Shown: positions 27,901 to 34,350 of the stretch, piece by piece | Position numbering within the stretch: the stretch's first letter is position 1 | Layout: every line of letters starts with the position of its first letter | Assembly (NCBI GenBank): GCA_030463445.1 | Contig: JAQGFW010000567.1 | Coordinates: 1-43,724, forward strand | Length of the DNA stretch: 43,724 nucleotides | Direction of reading: 5' to 3' | Origin: Euplotes aediculatus | Lineage: Eukaryota > Ciliophora > Spirotrichea > Euplotida > Euplotidae | The notes under the pieces: generated by a model | What the model saw: the letters and a program-made list of their open reading frames with translations, nothing else | The model's database searches: none | What the model was told of the DNA's origin: nothing | Program-made: the position numbers and the translations under genes

Positions 27901-28196
27901 GTAATGTTGATTGTTGTTTGGTTGCCGATTGCAACCTCTTTTGCACTGTAACCGATTGAACTGATTACTAAAGTCCCACCTGAATTCGGTGCTTGAATCT
28001 TGAAATCACCATTGGCATCACTGATAGAACCAGTTTTTGTACCTTTGATTGTTACACTTGCACCTGGGATGGCTCCCCCTTGCGAATCGCTCACTTTACC
28101 ACTGATTGTTCTCTGAGCAAAGGCTACTATTGTAGAAAGGAACAATAGACCGCTCAAAAACATACCCCTGATAGGGATAGAGTAGTTTTGCTTCAT
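24957..28196 (-). CDS. SusC/RagA family TonB-linked outer-membrane transporter
   Basis: This 1079-residue protein has a signal peptide (about 1-28, ending VAFAQ), a carboxypeptidase-regulatory-like domain (29-110, ISGKVSDSQGGAIPGASVTI), a TonB box-like region (LSEVVVTGY), and a plug with the SusC signatures N-V-E-Q-Q-L-Q-G-R-V-A-G-V and P-L-Y-V-V-D-G-V-P-V. The D-I-E-S-V-T-V-L-K-D-A-A-A-A-S-I-Y-G-A-R-A motif, then the N-G-V-I motif, and a long barrel ending G-Y-T-F-G-L-N-L-G-F complete it. With SusD downstream it forms the outer-membrane import complex powered by TonB. The gene follows a perfect palindrome that should end transcription from the cytochrome/FG-GAP gene, so susCD probably has its own promoter in 28197-28326. 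I saw no consensus match there. Confidence 0.96.
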   Translation of the reverse strand: MKQNYSIPIRGMFLSGLLFLSTIVAFAQRTISGKVSDSQGGAIPGASVTIKGTKTGSISDANGDFKIQAPNSGGTLVISSIGYSAKEVAIGNQTTINITLEDDAAALSEVVVTGYTIDNRRETTGSVSIVKPKELTVRPTGNVEQQLQGRVAGVTLITNGQPGTTSQIRVRGFGSFGGNEPLYVVDGVPVGTTDFINPNDIESVTVLKDAAAASIYGARAANGVIVYTTKKGSKAAKKLTISYDNMIGVTTPGPGQAMMNPTDFADWTWQAYKNSGIALSHPQFGTGATPVIPDYINVGGRSGVVGTVDLAAEKAKYNVNPAAGAIYQVVRANKAGTDWYDAITRNAPINYHSLGFSGGGDKSRFYVGLSAHNQAGILLSSDFKRYTFRANSEFDIFKNLKIGQNVQVTYRRTLGLTGDNGGIGVADDENDVLQAFRMPSIIPVYDEFGGYAGTAAKGFNNPRNPVANQEGLLNNRSFNAQGFGNIYLEYEPIKGLTLRSSLGGGYGNFYNWNYTRLQYENSENNSAFGYGEGGGFSYNWVLTNTANYKHTFGKHSVDVLAGQEALNTGVGRNMSANGINPFSTDLDFVTISTLGNRNPPNSSYFKGVNFYSLFGRVNYIFNDKYIATAVLRRDGSSRFGINNRYGVFPAFSAAWRLSSEPFMKGITWINDLKIRGGYGTMGNSNQVDPNNQYSLFAAGIGGIGPLGGTGYDLNGTNSSVVEGYARTRIGNPDAKWETAVTKNIGFDGTFFNGKLDVILDFWQKDTKDLLLSLPIPATNGLASAPAVNIAKMVNKGIDILVATKGKIAGDLNFDVTFTGGILKNEITEVAPGVTYLTSVNPGYRGLTPIRNEVGRSISAFFGYKVMGLFQSADEVASAPAQDGKGVGRFRYEDINKDGKIDVNDRTYLGSPVPKFTGGLSLTLSYKNFDLVSQLNGFFGNKIFNASKWFTDFFPSFQGAAISERVKDSWSPSNPNATIPIFETASNFSTNTQANSFYVEDGSYVRMQTVTLGYTVPQTVLSKVKIERLRLFASANNLFTLTKYQGLDPGVGGNADTQFGIDVGNFPVTRGYTFGLNLGF

Positions 28197-28326
28197 AGTT
28201 TTTGTTTTGGTTAAGTTAAAAAATAGAATGCTATAGAATCTTATCTAAGAAGTTAAAATTGTACTAATACGATAAATTCTATTTACATTTCGATACAATA
28301 CTACGAATAGTCTAATTTTTTTCCAA

Positions 28327-28360
28327 AAAACTCATATTAAAAATTTTTAATATGAGTTTT
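28327..28360 (-). terminator. 34-base perfect palindrome acting as terminator
   Basis: The sequence is its own reverse complement over 34 bases (left arm 28327-28343, right arm 28344-28360) and ends in TTTT on both strands. It lies 26 bases past the stop of the 28387 gene and upstream of susC, so it should separate the two transcripts. Confidence 0.7.
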
Positions 28361-28386
28361 TCCCTATCGAATTAATAGAAAAAAGG

Positions 28387-29925
28387 CTATTTGTTGTTAA
28401 AAAGGAGCAAAAAAGGAGTAGTCTTGTCATTAGGCATGATTGGTACATCGCCCATACGCATACTGAGCATGAACGAGCCAAGTAGAATATCTGTATCGCC
28501 GTCGTGGTCAATATCGCCAATATCCATGGTCATCCATTTGCCAAGGTTAGCTTTTTTGAATGTGTATGGTTTAAATTGTAGAGCAGAAGTTTGTTCTAAA
28601 TAAAGAAAATTGGATGATGGAATTTTCTCATTATCTGGAAAAAATGAAGAAACTGCAATGTCATAATCTCCGTCTTTATCAAAATCAGCGGCTTTGGCTT
28701 GAAACGCACCAAAGAGTGGATAAAACCATTTTTGAGTGAAATTATTTTTACCATCATTCAGATATAAGCGTACACCGTGATAAGGTTTAAGGATTGCCGA
28801 ATAATCGGCGTTATCGCCATTGGTGTATAATATATCTATATGACCATCTCTATTGAAATCTATCAATTGCATATCGGCCGAACCATAAACTGGCGGAAAT
28901 CTCAGAATGACCTGCTCTTCAAATTCGCCTAATCCTTTGTTGTAGTAAATACTGATATGCTCATCGCCTTGTGCAAATAGTACTATTATATCTTTTAATC
29001 CATCTTTGTTGAAATCATAAAAAGAGATGTCGGATGCCCCCGCTTGATTTGACAGCAGACGTCGTTTCCATGAATTTTTCTTTTTTTCGTACCATGTCAA
29101 CATGCCTGACTCGTAGCCGTATTCGGCAACAAATATTTCATCTTGCTTATCATTATTGAGGTCAATTCGTTTAAACTGAACAGGTCTTTTCAACTCTCGC
29201 ATGATTTCTTTGCCAACCTGCAAATTTTTATTTTTATCGAATGAAGAAATAACACCAGTAGATTGTTCATTGGGGTTAAGCTCTCCCGCTCCGAGTATCT
29301 CAAAGGTTCCATTCTTAAAAACCGAAACATCCACAGGTGCCGAATATACCTGATAATGTTGCTTGATTTTTAGGTCTAAATCATATCTCATTAATTTACC
29401 ATTGAGTAGCCCAATGTAGATTTCTTGATTTGTGGTATCGAATTTTGCCAGTGTAACTACGGGTGCATAGCTATTGGTGCTTACTTTTTTAGGTGTAAAA
29501 AACGTCAATTCGCCAAACTCGGTATCGGGTCTTGATAAATCTAATTTTTCGGGGGCGGTTGTTTTGTAGTAAGATATGATTTTATCCCAGTCTGATTGGT
29601 GGATTCGGGGCTGAGTAGGGTAGGTTTCTAAGCCTTCAATCAACATTTGTTCGATTTGACTGTATCCTTTGTATGGGTCATAGTTGGGAGTTTTGATGCC
29701 GAGCCTCGCCCCCATGTTTGGCAAGAGTTTATCCATCCATGTCTTTTTATCTAAAAGACTTGGGTCTGGATACGCATGGCAACTTGTACAATAGATTTCG
29801 GATAATTCTTTACCATTTTTATCGCTTGGCACAGGAGGAGTATATTCGGTTGTGGATTGTGAAGCGTTTTTACAAGAAAGAGCCAATCCAAAAATCGCCA
29901 CAAATGCCAAGTAGTAAAGTTTCAT
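28387..29925 (-). CDS. FG-GAP repeat lipoprotein with a c-type heme motif
   Basis: This 512-residue protein has a lipobox A-L-S-C (Cys18). A c-type heme-binding motif C-T-S-C-H (Cys46, Cys49, His50) lies in a short cytochrome-like N-terminal domain, with a possible distal ligand in L-L-P-N-M-G. The remainder (about 125-510) is a beta-propeller with FG-GAP loops (DLNNDKQDEIFV, DFNKDGLKDIIV, DFNRDGHIDILY, DFDKDGDYDIAV, DIDHDGDTDILL). The cytochrome-propeller layout is common in Planctomycetes and Bacteroidota secreted proteins, where the role is mostly unproven. Its position directly upstream of susCD suggests it is part of the same surface locus. It lies 113 bases after mnmA, with a terminator in between and a -7-like TAATTTTG at 29968-29975. 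Confidence 0.87.
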   Translation of the reverse strand: MKLYYLAFVAIFGLALSCKNASQSTTEYTPPVPSDKNGKELSEIYCTSCHAYPDPSLLDKKTWMDKLLPNMGARLGIKTPNYDPYKGYSQIEQMLIEGLETYPTQPRIHQSDWDKIISYYKTTAPEKLDLSRPDTEFGELTFFTPKKVSTNSYAPVVTLAKFDTTNQEIYIGLLNGKLMRYDLDLKIKQHYQVYSAPVDVSVFKNGTFEILGAGELNPNEQSTGVISSFDKNKNLQVGKEIMRELKRPVQFKRIDLNNDKQDEIFVAEYGYESGMLTWYEKKKNSWKRRLLSNQAGASDISFYDFNKDGLKDIIVLFAQGDEHISIYYNKGLGEFEEQVILRFPPVYGSADMQLIDFNRDGHIDILYTNGDNADYSAILKPYHGVRLYLNDGKNNFTQKWFYPLFGAFQAKAADFDKDGDYDIAVSSFFPDNEKIPSSNFLYLEQTSALQFKPYTFKKANLGKWMTMDIGDIDHDGDTDILLGSFMLSMRMGDVPIMPNDKTTPFLLLFNNK

Positions 29926-29973
29926 TTAATTTTTGATTAGGTTAAGGTTGTACCGAATATCGAGCCTCAAAAT

Positions 29974-30015
29974 TAAAAAAACGCATCAATAATTCGATGA
30001 TTATGGATACGTTTT
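29974..30015 (-). terminator. terminator after mnmA
   Basis: A 16-bp imperfect stem (29978-29993 with 30000-30015) contains one wobble and one mismatch and is followed on the minus strand by seven T. It lies 24 bases past the mnmA stop codon. Confidence 0.7.
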
Positions 30016-30038
30016 CTGAAAAATTAGGATTTATTGCC

Positions 30039-31145
30039 TTATGATTGTCGGTAGCTTTTCAGAATCCAGCCGCCGCCCACGACATCTTCTCCTTCATAAA
30101 AAACCGCCGCTTGACCCGGTGCAATGGCACTTACAGGTTCGTGGAATTTTACCTCAATTTTATCATTAATTTGGGTAATAACTGCTGGTGTACCTTCGTG
30201 TTTGTAGCGTACTTTTGTAACTGTTTCGAGATGGCGACCGTTCAAATTCTCGTATTTGAGCATATTCAGCTTGCCAACCATCATAGCATCACGTTCGAGG
30301 TCTTTGTCAATTCCCAAAACAACTTCGTTGGTTTCTTTACGGATTTCGGTTACGAATGCCGGATACCCCAAGGCGATTCCCAAACCTTTACGTTGGCCAA
30401 TTGTATAAAAAGGATAACCCTCGTGTTTGCCCAAGACTTTTCCATCGGTGCTTACGAAATTTCCTCCTTTGACGCTTTCTTCGAGTCCTTCGACACGGCG
30501 TTTCAAAAATCCACGGTAATCGTTATCGGGTACAAAACAGATTTCGTAAGATTCTGATTTATTCACCAAATCAAAGAATCCACGCTCTTTGGCCATTTCA
30601 CGGATTTCGGTTTTGTGGAAATTCCCCAAAGGCAATTTTGTACGAGAAAGACTCTCTTGCGAAACACCCCAAAGAACATAACTTTGGTCTTTCCAAGCAT
30701 CTTTGCCTTTTGAGATTATAAAACGACTGTTTTCTTCACGGATATTGGCATAATGCCCCGTAGCTATATACTCACAACCCAATTTATCGGCACGGCGTAG
30801 TAGAGCATCCCATTTGATGTGTGTATTGCACAAAACGCAAGGATTTGGTGTACGACCTTCGAGGTATTCGCCCGTAAAATGGTCAATGACATAATCGCCG
30901 AATTCTTCTCTAATATCCAATATATAGTGCGGAAAACCCAGCCCAACGGCTATATTGCGGGCGTCGTTGATAGAATCGAGACTACAACAACCTGTTTCTT
31001 TTTTGCTTCCGCCCGACGAAGCGTAATCCCACGTTTTCATTGTCATGCCGATGACTTCGTAGCCTTCTTCGTGAAGTAGGACAGCCGCAAGCGAGCTGTC
31101 GATGCCGCCGCTCATAGCGACGAGGATGCGTCCGTGTTTGCTCAT
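30039..31145 (-). CDS. mnmA: tRNA-specific 2-thiouridylase MnmA
   Basis: This 368-residue cytoplasmic enzyme installs the 2-thio group on the wobble uridine (U34) of tRNA-Lys, -Glu and -Gln. It shows the ATP-pyrophosphatase PP-loop A-M-S-G-G-I-D-S-S (residues about 10-18), the catalytic Cys106 in V-L-C-N-T-H-I-K-W, the second catalytic Cys203 in Y-E-I-C-F-V-P, the A-T-G-H-Y-A motif and the C-terminal T-I-G-Q-R-K-G-L-G-I and A-P-G-Q-A-A-V-F motifs. Length is normal for the family. An extra C-C pair at residues 53-54 is present. A small hairpin lies in its leader (31158-31174). It is a housekeeping gene, unlinked to the neighbouring nutrient-uptake genes. Confidence 0.97.
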   Translation of the reverse strand: MSKHGRILVAMSGGIDSSLAAVLLHEEGYEVIGMTMKTWDYASSGGSKKETGCCSLDSINDARNIAVGLGFPHYILDIREEFGDYVIDHFTGEYLEGRTPNPCVLCNTHIKWDALLRRADKLGCEYIATGHYANIREENSRFIISKGKDAWKDQSYVLWGVSQESLSRTKLPLGNFHKTEIREMAKERGFFDLVNKSESYEICFVPDNDYRGFLKRRVEGLEESVKGGNFVSTDGKVLGKHEGYPFYTIGQRKGLGIALGYPAFVTEIRKETNEVVLGIDKDLERDAMMVGKLNMLKYENLNGRHLETVTKVRYKHEGTPAVITQINDKIEVKFHEPVSAIAPGQAAVFYEGEDVVGGGWILKSYRQS

Positions 31146-31157
31146 TGTATTAACTGC

Positions 31158-31174
31158 GTTGGTTCAAAGCCAAC
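31158..31174 (-). promoter_or_regulatory. small hairpin in the mnmA leader
   Basis: A 5-bp stem (GTTGG with CCAAC) and a 7-base loop lie 13 bases before the mnmA ATG, within the predicted leader. Read on the plus strand it looks like a tRNA T-arm, but no tRNA body is present. A regulatory role is only a possibility. Confidence 0.3.
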
Positions 31175-31198
31175 CGTCTAAGTGTTAGAAATATTCTG

Positions 31199-31206
31199 CA
31201 AAGATA
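31199..31206 (-). promoter_or_regulatory. probable -7 element for mnmA
   Basis: The minus strand reads TATCTTTG here, an exact TAnnTTTG match. No TTTG is found 19 bases upstream of it. It would give a leader of about 45-50 bases. Confidence 0.45.
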
Positions 31207-31225
31207 ACAGATTATAACAACATTA

Positions 31226-31256
31226 TTTGAATACAGTAAGTTCTATTCTACCTTTG
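31226..31256 (+). promoter_or_regulatory. promoter of the 31337-33142 gene pair
   Basis: TTTG (31226-31229), exactly 19 bases and TACCTTTG (31249-31256) match the Bacteroidota consensus. The start codon at 31337 lies about 80 bases further, leaving a leader of roughly 70 bases that contains interrupted inverted repeats (CGTAC...GTACG). Confidence 0.65.
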
Positions 31257-31336
31257 TACTCTCGTACTGCGAAGCACCAGTTTCGTACGTGTAAGAATAT
31301 GAATGATTATGAAGCAGTAGCTTTCCTCTAAAATTT

Positions 31337-31939
31337 ATGCTAAAAACGTTTGTTAAAATAAGCAATGTTACCAATCTTTCGGATGCTCGTTATTGTGCCG
31401 GAATGGGGGTGGATATGTTAGGGTTTGTGATGGATACCGATTCGGTCGAATACGTATCACCCGAAAAATTGAAAGAAATCAAATCGTGGCTGGCGGGTGT
31501 TCAAATCATCGGCGAAACCAATAGTTCGGATTTTGAAGAGGTCAAGTCTATGCTTGAGTCTTACGAGGTAGATTTTATTCAGATTTCTGATGCTTCGTTG
31601 ATTCCGAATCTGAAAGCGATTCAGAAACCAGTAGTTTTGAAATTGGATGCTGATTCGGCGTATCTCAATCAAAACCTCGAAATATATGCCCAAGAATCTG
31701 AATTTGTTTTGCTCGAAGGCGATGATTTAAACGATGTTTTGCTCTACGAATTAAAAGAATTGACTCAAAAATACGAGATTGTTCTCGGATTCGGTGTAAA
31801 TGAGGAGAATTTAAACGAAGTTTTAGAGAATCTGCCAAATTTGAAGGGGATTGCCCTAAAGGGTAGTGAGGAGATTCGCCCAGGGTACAAAAATTATGAT
31901 GAATTGATGGAGATTTTGGAGGCATTAGAAATTGAATAA
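31337..31939 (+). CDS. TrpF-like (phosphoribosylanthranilate isomerase fold) protein lacking the usual catalytic residues
   Basis: This 200-residue cytoplasmic protein aligns by eye with TrpF: V-K-I-S-N-V-T-N-L-S-D-A-R sits where TrpF has K-I-C-G-[LI]-T-x-x-x-D-A. G-V-D-M-L-G-F-V then fits G-A-D-x-[IL]-G-F-[VI]-F, and the end P-G-Y-K-N-Y fits P-G-x-K-[DN]. Three differences stand out. The general-base Cys of K-I-C-G is Ser. The Asp of the F-L-L-D segment is Glu (F-V-L-L-E-G). The Gly-Gly-Thr-Gly phosphate loop is not present. No other trp gene is nearby. It may be an inactive or repurposed paralogue, or a TIM-barrel enzyme with another substrate. It starts a likely two-gene operon with the DUF4105 gene 24 bases downstream. 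Confidence 0.7.
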   Translation: MLKTFVKISNVTNLSDARYCAGMGVDMLGFVMDTDSVEYVSPEKLKEIKSWLAGVQIIGETNSSDFEEVKSMLESYEVDFIQISDASLIPNLKAIQKPVVLKLDADSAYLNQNLEIYAQESEFVLLEGDDLNDVLLYELKELTQKYEIVLGFGVNEENLNEVLENLPNLKGIALKGSEEIRPGYKNYDELMEILEALEIE

Positions 31940-31942
31940 TTG

Positions 31943-31958
31943 ACGAGTTAAAACTCAT
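31943..31958. repeat. short palindrome related to the 17865 element
   Basis: ACGAGTTAAAACTCAT closely matches the core of the double palindrome at 17865-17931. It fills the 24-base gap between the TrpF-like and DUF4105 genes. Confidence 0.4.
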
Positions 31959-31963
31959 TTCAA

Positions 31964-33142
31964 ATGAAAAAAATACTATTTTTTTGTCTGTTTTCGGTCA
32001 ATCTTTTTGCTCAGGCTTTATCGCCTAATGCTGTGATTAGCCTCCTTACGGTTTCGCCGGGTAAAGAATTGTATTCGACTTTTGGGCATAGTGCCATCCG
32101 AATCAAAGACCCACAAATCGGGCTCGATTATGTCTATAATTATGGGGCGTTTAGTTTTCAAGAAAGTAATTTTTACGTAAAATTTCTTCGTGGACAATTA
32201 CCTTACACCATTTCAGGAGATGAGTTTTATAGAGAAATAGCAGGTTGGAGCTACGAAAACCGCTCAGTTACGGAGCAGATTTTGAACCTATCGCAAGCAC
32301 AAAAAGAACGTATCTGGCAGTTTTTGAATACCAATGCTCTGCCCGAAAATCGTAAGTATTTGTACAAATTCTTCTATGATAATTGCTCGACTCGTTTGCG
32401 AGATGTTTTGAGCAAAAATGTAGGCGATAGTCTTCGTTTCTCTAAGACACTTCATGCCGATAGCACTTACCGCCAATGGATTGATAAATATGCCCATGAG
32501 AAAAAACCGTGGTCAGATTTTGGGATGGATATTGCCATTGGCGAGCCTTCGGATAGAATTACGGGTGCTGATGGAGCGATGTACATTCCCGATAATTTGA
32601 TGATGGCCTTCGACTCTGCCAAAATCTATCGTGCGGGTACTTGGCAACCGCTCGTAATTAACAAAGCCGATATTAATTCGTTTATGTTGCAGCCTCAAAA
32701 AGTTGAGAAAGACTGGCTTACACCCAACCTCGTGTTTTGGACTTTATTTATATTAGTTGCTGCTTTGACCTACTTTCAGTTGTACAAAACCAATTTTAGT
32801 TTAATATTCGATAAGGTTTTTTTCAGTATTGCTGGTTTAGCCGGATGGATTTTTATTTTGCTTTGGTTCTTTACCGACCACGGTGTTACCGAAAATAACC
32901 TAAATGTTATTTGGGCGTATCCACTGCTGTTTCCGATTGCATTATTTTTAAGAAAAAAGAACAGCCTGCAATGGCTTTCAAAGCATTTTTTGGCGTACGG
33001 AATTATACTGGTTTTGCTTCTTTTATCGTGGAATTTCCTACCGCAAGAACTGCACCCTTCGTCAATACCATTAATTTTGGCTTTGGCTACCCGTGCTTTC
33101 TTTGTTTGGTGGCGACTTAGGCATAAATTGATTTCGTTTTGA
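31964..33142 (+). CDS. DUF4105 (Lnb N-terminal periplasmic domain) membrane protein
   Basis: This 392-residue protein has a signal peptide (1-16, ending NLFAQ). The periplasmic domain (about 20-180) has the family's key motifs: S-T-F-G-H-S-A-I-R-I with a conserved His, Y-N-Y-G-A-F, and F-F-Y-D-N-C-S-T-R-L-R-D with a conserved Cys. The His and Cys suggest a papain-like or NlpC-like peptidase or acyltransferase site; the activity is unproven in the family. The C-terminal third has four to five transmembrane helices (NLVFWTLFILVAALTYFQLY, LAGWIFILLWFF, YPLLFPIALFL, FLAYGIILVLLLLSW). It is probably co-transcribed with the TrpF-like gene. A conserved periplasmic envelope function is likely. Confidence 0.85.
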   Translation: MKKILFFCLFSVNLFAQALSPNAVISLLTVSPGKELYSTFGHSAIRIKDPQIGLDYVYNYGAFSFQESNFYVKFLRGQLPYTISGDEFYREIAGWSYENRSVTEQILNLSQAQKERIWQFLNTNALPENRKYLYKFFYDNCSTRLRDVLSKNVGDSLRFSKTLHADSTYRQWIDKYAHEKKPWSDFGMDIAIGEPSDRITGADGAMYIPDNLMMAFDSAKIYRAGTWQPLVINKADINSFMLQPQKVEKDWLTPNLVFWTLFILVAALTYFQLYKTNFSLIFDKVFFSIAGLAGWIFILLWFFTDHGVTENNLNVIWAYPLLFPIALFLRKKNSLQWLSKHFLAYGIILVLLLLSWNFLPQELHPSSIPLILALATRAFFVWWRLRHKLISF

Positions 33143-33203
33143 TATGTTTTTGTTTTTTGATTCTAAAAAAATAGAAATAATTTATACAATTAACGCTTTT
33201 TAG

Positions 33204-33250
33204 TCCCTCTCCTTCTCCAGTTGGAGAAGGAGAAAGAAAGAGGATGAGGT
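33204..33250. repeat. palindromic CCCTCTCC-type intergenic repeat, copy A
   Basis: A TCTCCTTCTCC stem pairs with GGAGAAGGAGA around AGTT, followed by a purine-rich tail ending GGATGAGGT. It resembles the element at 34124-34178 in sequence and layout. The two flank the inositol-monophosphatase gene. Confidence 0.65.
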
Positions 33251-33305
33251 CAAATTCGGCAAAAAGTTTAAATACATTGCATCATAAATTTTCAAAAAAG
33301 CATTA

Positions 33306-34100
33306 ATGAATCTTCAAGAAAGCTGTCAACAAGTTATAGAAGTTGCTCAAAAAGCAGGCGATTTTATTCAGCAAGAATCGGCTAAATTTAATCGCAGTGC
33401 AATTGAATACAAAGACGTAAACAACGTGGTCAGTTATGTTGATAAAGAAACCGAAAAACTGATTGTTGAGGGGCTACGCCAAATTTTACCCGAAGCAGGT
33501 TTTATAACCGAAGAAGGTACAGCCGAAACTTCTGATTATGAAGGACTTAACTGGATTATTGACCCGCTCGACGGTACGGCAAATTTTATTCATGGACTAC
33601 CCAATTACTCAACCAGCTTGGCACTTGCCGAGGGCAAAAAGGTTTTGATTGGCGTGATTCTGAATATCTCGACCCAAGAAATGTTTTATACTTGGCGAGG
33701 CGGTGGAGCATGGAGCAACGGCAATAGAATCAGTGTTTCGCCAGTAAAGCATCTTGGCGAGAGTCTTTTGGCGACGGGTTTCCCGTATTACAAATTCGAA
33801 AATCAGGATAAATACCTCAAAATCCTCGAATCTTTGATGCAAAAAACGCACGGATTACGTCGAATGGGTTCGGCAGCTATAGACTTAGCCTACGTTGCCA
33901 AAGGTCATTTTGATGGATTCTACGAATATAACCTTAATTCGTGGGACATGGCCGCAGGAATCCTTCTGGTCGAAGAAGCAGGCGGTATTTGTAGCGACTT
34001 TGCCGGCGGAGATAATCACCTTTTTGGCGGCGATATTATATGTGGCTCGCCAGTTCATACCGAATTATTAGACGAAATCAAAAAAGTCTGGTTTGCATAG
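33306..34100 (+). CDS. suhB: inositol monophosphatase family enzyme
   Basis: This 264-residue cytoplasmic phosphatase has the IMPase metal-site motifs: I-T-E-E-G-T (about 66-71), W-I-I-D-P-L-D-G-T-A-N-F-I-H-G (about 81-95) and W-D-M-A-A-G-I-L-L-V-E-E-A-G-G (about 212-226). Together these supply the Glu and Asp ligands for magnesium. Length is typical. SuhB-like enzymes dephosphorylate inositol 1-phosphate and related sugar phosphates; an alternative is a 3'-phosphoadenosine 5'-phosphate phosphatase (CysQ-like), but the motifs fit SuhB better. It is flanked on both sides by palindromic repeats and is probably monocistronic. Confidence 0.92.
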   Translation: MNLQESCQQVIEVAQKAGDFIQQESAKFNRSAIEYKDVNNVVSYVDKETEKLIVEGLRQILPEAGFITEEGTAETSDYEGLNWIIDPLDGTANFIHGLPNYSTSLALAEGKKVLIGVILNISTQEMFYTWRGGGAWSNGNRISVSPVKHLGESLLATGFPYYKFENQDKYLKILESLMQKTHGLRRMGSAAIDLAYVAKGHFDGFYEYNLNSWDMAAGILLVEEAGGICSDFAGGDNHLFGGDIICGSPVHTELLDEIKKVWFA

Positions 34101-34123
34101 AACTCATACATTTTGTTGGCGAA

Positions 34124-34178
34124 TCCCTCCCTCTCCATCGGGAGAGGGAAGGAAAGGGTGACCCACGTTGGGTGAGGT
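34124..34178. repeat. palindromic CCCTCTCC-type intergenic repeat, copy B
   Basis: A CCCTCTCC stem (34129-34136) pairs with GGAGAGGG (34141-34148) around ATCG. A second small hairpin (ACCCA with TGGGT, 34161-34173) and GAGGT follow. It has the same layout as the element at 33204-33250 and may also serve as a terminator after suhB. Confidence 0.65.
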
Positions 34179-34228
34179 TCTTTCGTTAATATATCTTAAA
34201 AATACACCAGTGTTCTGTTAGATTTCGT

Positions 34229-34236
34229 TAATTTTG
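34229..34236 (+). promoter_or_regulatory. possible -7 element for the OstA-like gene
   Basis: TAATTTTG matches TAnnTTTG, but there is no TTTG at the right distance upstream. It lies 114 bases before the GTG start. Confidence 0.25.
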
Positions 34237-34290
34237 CACTAAAATTATCGTAAATGATAAAATAAAATTAAGACGATGTGTGATGGTTAA

Positions 34291-34337
34291 ATTAACGAAT
34301 CATTCGCTGATTTATTCATTCACTAATTCACTCATTT
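34291..34337 (+). repeat. AT-rich CATTCACTAATTCA-type repeat
   Basis: This is a longer version of the text at 17251-17276 (TTATTCATTCACTAATTCAC). It lies directly before the OstA-like gene. Confidence 0.4.
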
Positions 34338-34350
34338 TTTATATACGCTG

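Noticed and set aside
30045-30557. 170-residue open frame opposite mnmA
   Set aside because: mnmA is unambiguous, and the opposite frame shows no recognisable protein features.
31158-31174. T-arm-like hairpin with loop TTCAAAG, considered as part of a tRNA gene
   Set aside because: No acceptor, D-arm or anticodon arm can be built around it on the plus strand, so it is not a tRNA.
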